64,000 nt of DNA from Chrysopilus asiliformis. Taxonomy: Eukaryota > Arthropoda > Insecta > Diptera > Rhagionidae. The stretch is taken from the NCBI GenBank assembly GCA_964034945.1, contig OZ035962.1, positions 114,081,234-114,145,233 of the forward strand, written 5' to 3'. The stretch's first letter is position 1; the number at the start of each line of letters is the position of its first letter. Below are positions 60,632 to 64,000 of this stretch, piece by piece. A program made the position numbers and the translations under genes. The notes beneath the pieces are model-generated. The model made no database searches, was not told where the DNA came from, and worked only from the letters and a program-made list of their open reading frames with translations.

Positions 60632-60995
60632 TCGGGTGTTCCAATTGCTTGGACCGATGTTAAATGTAATTGAGGCTTAAACGTCTAATGATTTTTGACA
60701 TCTGTTTCCAGATTTGACAACTTCAGTCTTTGGCAATTTCAACCATGGAAAGATTAACAATCGAACAACATGTTAAAGTTATTGCAGCCTATTACGAAAA
60801 TGGACGTTCAAGCAAAAATGCATTTCGCGCACTTTGTGGTTCAATTGGCCACCAAGATCGTGCGATTTGACGCCTTTGGACTTCTTCCTTTGGGGTTATC
60901 TCAAGAGTAAGATCTCTGCTAACAAGCCAACACTAATTCAACAGCTGAAGGATGAGATAATAAGGCATATTCGTATAAGACAACCTGTCTTATAA
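60632..60995 (+). pseudogene. Internally deleted mariner-like transposase relic
   Basis: The left terminus 'tcgggtgttccaattgcttg' is of mariner type. From 60745 an ATG frame encodes MERLTIEQHVKVIAAYYENG then RSSKNAFRALCG, the start of the N-terminal helix-turn-helix of a mariner-type transposase. It stops at TGA 60868-60870. In another frame 60879-60995 encodes DFFLWGYLKSKISANKPTLI then QQLKDEIIRHIR, the conserved block near the transposase C-terminus. The catalytic core with its acidic triad is missing, so a large deletion plus a frame change joined the two ends. No right inverted repeat is visible. Inactive. Confidence 0.88.
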
Positions 60996-61164
60996 CAAAA
61001 ACTATCGTTTTCAATCATTCAAGATTTTTGCGATATTTCAGTTTTTTTAATTATTTGAATTTTCGACCACTAGAATTTTAATATTTTTTTTATTTTTAGT
61101 AATTTTTTAAAAGTTACTATAATGCTGACCTTGAAAAGGAATTACAGGATTTTGCTTAAGGCAC

Positions 61165-61470
61165 CTGATCAAAAACCCAAGAGCGATCCAGGATCATTGA
61201 GGAGAGGGGATAATGAACATAATTAAATTAATGGCAGATTCTTCCAACAAAGAAAACCGGATCCGAATCTGTCGAAATGTTCAGAAGTTATCTGGAGAAG
61301 GGTATCGAAGAAGAGAAGGGACTGCAATATAAAGTATCTTATCCGTTATTCTTAAAATAGCTCACCAATGTGCAAAATTTCATCGAAGTCGATTGAGCCG
61401 TTTCTGCGTTTTATGCAAACTGAGAGACAAACAGACAAACAAAGATTTTAAAAATGGGTTTTCTGGCTTC
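61165..61470 (+). repeat. Second dispersed family, plus-strand copy
   Basis: It reads 'ggatccgaatctgtcgaaat', 'gttcagaagttatctgg', 'agggtatcgaagaagagaag', 'aaagtatcttatccgttatt', then 'gcaaaatttcatcgaagtcg', 'attgagccgtttctgcg' and 'gagacaaacagacaaacaaa'. It shares order and sequence with 13370-13460 and the reverse of 55501-55860. No coding potential. Confidence 0.6.
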
Positions 61471-63190
61471 AATGCAAACACCATTGATATGTATCAAATA
61501 TTTTGCTAATACCCAAAATTAAAAAATTACTCTCCTTACAAAATTACAAGTAAAATTCTAATATCAAATTATAATAGCCAGAGTTAACTTTTATAAATTT
61601 TACTATTTCGCACCAAAAAAGCCGCATCATATGTTACCATCCGAGATAATCGATTTTTGTGTAAAATTTCATCCTAATTCGAACACCGATTATCGCATTC
61701 GTTAATCAAAAAATTCGACCAACAAATATTGGCCGAGTTTTGATTACGACGTAGAAGTATCGCCGTCTGTTACAAATTTTAAAGACGAAAAATACATATT
61801 TTATTGCTCCTAAAAAAGGATAATGGCCTAGGTCTGCATGTCTAGAAATTGTCTGGGACTGAAAAAGGATTAGCAGCTGCTAAATTCACCTTCAAATGGT
61901 CAGTTATCTAATTTAATGCAGATGTGCTGCTCCTCTCTGTTATCTTTACTGAATAAAGAAGCAACAATCGCGGGTCTGCCTGCATATTAGCATCATTAGC
62001 AAGACGCGTCCGTGAATCGAAAGGACGAAAAGATCGCTGTTGAACGGCAAATGCAACTTTTTAATCCGCGCCGAGTTAAATCACCTTCTTTCTATATTCC
62101 TTTTATTATGATTATTATTTCATTTTGTTTTTTTTTTGTTATGCATTTTGACTGCGTACTTCTTAAAGTGGTCTCTTTTCAACATTTTCAGGTATAAAAA
62201 ATTGACAGCGTCTGAAAAAAAATCGTTGGAGTTCTTATTGTTGCTTTTTTGTTGTTGTTATTCCATTTTCATTTTGGTCTAAACAGCGAAATTATCAAAA
62301 GGATCCCACAGTTCGAAACTGAATATCAAAAGTCCCTCAATTGATCGTATGGGAAAATGTTAGTTGAAGGGATGGGATGCCTTTTTATCACAAGAGATCT
62401 GTTCACAACCTGCTGCAAATAAATTTTATAGCCGAATATCCCTTTTGTCGATTGCATTGTTGCAAGCGTTTGATATTATCACCTGTTGCGGACTTTGGGA
62501 ATTATTTTTTGGATCGTAAGGTTATGGAAGAAGACGTGATCCGAATTGGATGCAATTCAAAGCATAGTGCGACTGCGTTATTATTATTATTATTATTATC
62601 GAGTCCTTTTTACCTTCGTATTCTTGAGATCTTTTTTGCTAAGGTGTGTCTTTTCAGCATATATTGTAGTGTGACTAAACAAAAAAAGTCAGGAGGACGA
62701 TCGGCGAGGAATGGATCGCGATGGAGACGCGAATATGGACCTTTTTTCTTATTCCGAAAAGAAAGGAATTTATTGTGTTATTTGAAAACGAATAAAAAAG
62801 TCGAAAAAGAAATCGCCTTTTGTGAATGCATTTTTTGTGCGGCGAAATGCGTCGGGAATAAATTTAAATTTATTTTTATTAAAAAAACAATATAATATTT
62901 AGGAGATCATAAAAAAAAATTTCTTCCCATTGGGTGCGCCACTGCTTAAATCAATACATATAACATTTTTATGCAAATTAATTCGATACCCAAAAACTAA
63001 ACCAATGGCTTAGAGTTTAGAAGAAAAATCTCAAAATGCAAAAAATTGGGTTTGAAGTAGACTTACTGAAAAACTAATTCATTAGTGTGCAAAATGTCAT
63101 TCAAAATATACGGTAAGGGATCCCTTTTATAGCTAAGAACCTACCATAAAGATAGGATTATTTTCGCGAAACTTAGACTGAATTTAAAAA
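61471..63190. other. A+T-rich sequence with a long unrecognised frame
   Basis: A 172-codon plus-strand frame (62377-62895) is the longest in the window. It includes a leucine run encoded by the TTA microsatellite and a lysine-rich tail from A-runs, and it has no known domain, so I do not call it a gene. Another octamer, TATGCAAATT, lies at 62970-62979. Confidence 0.4.
62578..62599 (+). repeat. TTA trinucleotide microsatellite
   Basis: About seven consecutive TTA units. Confidence 0.95.
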
Positions 63191-63800
63191 TGGACTTACC
63201 GCTTATTGCATGACAAGCATATTTTCTGCATGAGCAATACTCAACCAGTCACCGAGTCGCCAATTTTAATTTTGTAACCATAGCTTTTTAAGTTATGAAT
63301 AAATTATCCACCATTTACCTGCCTATTGTCCTTTGGATACCTACTAAGTGTGCCCAGCGGTCACACCAACGTGGCCTTTAGCCGGAACACTCAACTATTG
63401 CATGCGGAATTGTTGAAGGACGAAGCAACAATGTCGTCATGCGAAATTCTTTCGACCGTAAACGGGGGAATGTGATGCAAAAAATGCAAAAGTATTCGCC
63501 TGCAATTTACAACAGCAATTTGCCAGACGGTAGGCAGGGAATGCGGGCTTTCAGGATGTGGCACTTTAAAAGGCCTCCGCTCGCATGTCCATGTCAATCA
63601 TTTCGCTAATGGCAAAAAGTCACTAAACACAAATTTACCTTCGCCGTGTTAGCTGAGGTTTTCAGGTCCGCGCCTAGCTGTTTTGCATTCGTTTGTGGTC
63701 AGCGCCCACAGAATCGCAATATCAATTACAACATGTAAAATGCATTATCCTTGTGCAGTTCCTTGAAAATGTCCGCAAAGAAGAGTCACTCTAAAGGTGG
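63191..63800. other. Complex island at the right edge, candidate regulatory DNA
   Basis: Balanced composition with words such as 'catgtcaatcatttcgctaa', 'gaatgtgatgcaaaaaatgc' and 'aaaaggcctccgctcgcatg', typical in look of conserved fly non-coding elements. The 68-codon minus-strand frame (63391-63597) is unrecognised. Confidence 0.35.
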
Positions 63801-64000
63801 ATTTATAGCAATGCGTATTTTCGCAATTTTTTTAACTTGTTAAACGAGATGTCTTAAAATAAGTAACATCTTTATTTGGTCAAAAAAGACCTATATTCTT
63901 CAAAAACTGCATTTTACACGTTGGCTCTTAATTGATATCTTTTAAACAAAAATAAAATCATTATACGAAATGCTCCATAGAAATGTCTGTAAACCGTCTT

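Noticed and set aside
62377..62895. 172-codon open frame, the longest in the window
   Set aside because: The leucine run comes from a TTA microsatellite and the tail from A-runs; no domain, signal or fly-like codon bias; likely chance.

Overview
This window is eukaryotic, animal and almost entirely non-coding. It is strongly A+T-rich (about two thirds by eye), shows no obvious CpG depletion, and carries many short decayed DNA transposons. Its one clear protein-coding piece is the first coding exon of an insect BTB/POZ transcription factor. That protein, a Cavener-type start context (CAACATG) at one small ORF, and several repeats with (GTCY)n cores of the kind described for dipteran 'mini-me' elements all point to a fly (Diptera). 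The species cannot be named from the sequence.

Layout. At the left edge, on the minus strand, lie the 5' UTR end, start codon and first 113 codons of a BTB-domain gene. The rest of that gene continues off the left edge. A good 3' splice acceptor sits just upstream of its start, so much or all of the remaining 63 kb is probably first intron and/or upstream regulatory DNA of this gene. About 18 islands of less A+T-rich, complex sequence look like candidate conserved regulatory elements (for example 9.8-11.3, 14.4-15.5, 17.6-19.1, 32.2-33.0, 35.2-37.6, 38.9-39.4, 56.3-57.3 and 63.2-63.8 kb). They are separated by A+T-rich filler and transposon debris.

Mobile and repeat content. I found a 547-bp PIF/Harbinger-like MITE with long GC-rich inverted repeats and TTA target duplication. 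There is also a 492-bp CAGGG-ended inverted-repeat element, a 114-bp pogo/Tigger-like MITE with TA duplication, a 161-bp GGCTGTC-ended MITE and a second one-ended copy, and an internally deleted mariner-like transposase relic. At least seven copies or fragments of a (GTCY)n-cored repeat are present. Several fragments belong to a second dispersed family, which includes a 115-bp tandem duplication.

Possible new biology. The most interesting items are: (i) a 33-codon ORF at 10066-10167 encoding a putative single-pass membrane micropeptide, with an ideal fly start context and a nearby AATAAA; (ii) five exact copies of the POU octamer-type 10-mer TATGCAAATT within 760 bp (32205-32964); (iii) a near-perfect 46-bp palindrome at 21566-21612; and (iv) unrecognised coding-like segments on the minus strand at 6.65-6.99 kb and 43.05-43.5 kb. 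None of these is proven. No CRISPR, rRNA or tRNA gene, or bacterial feature was seen.
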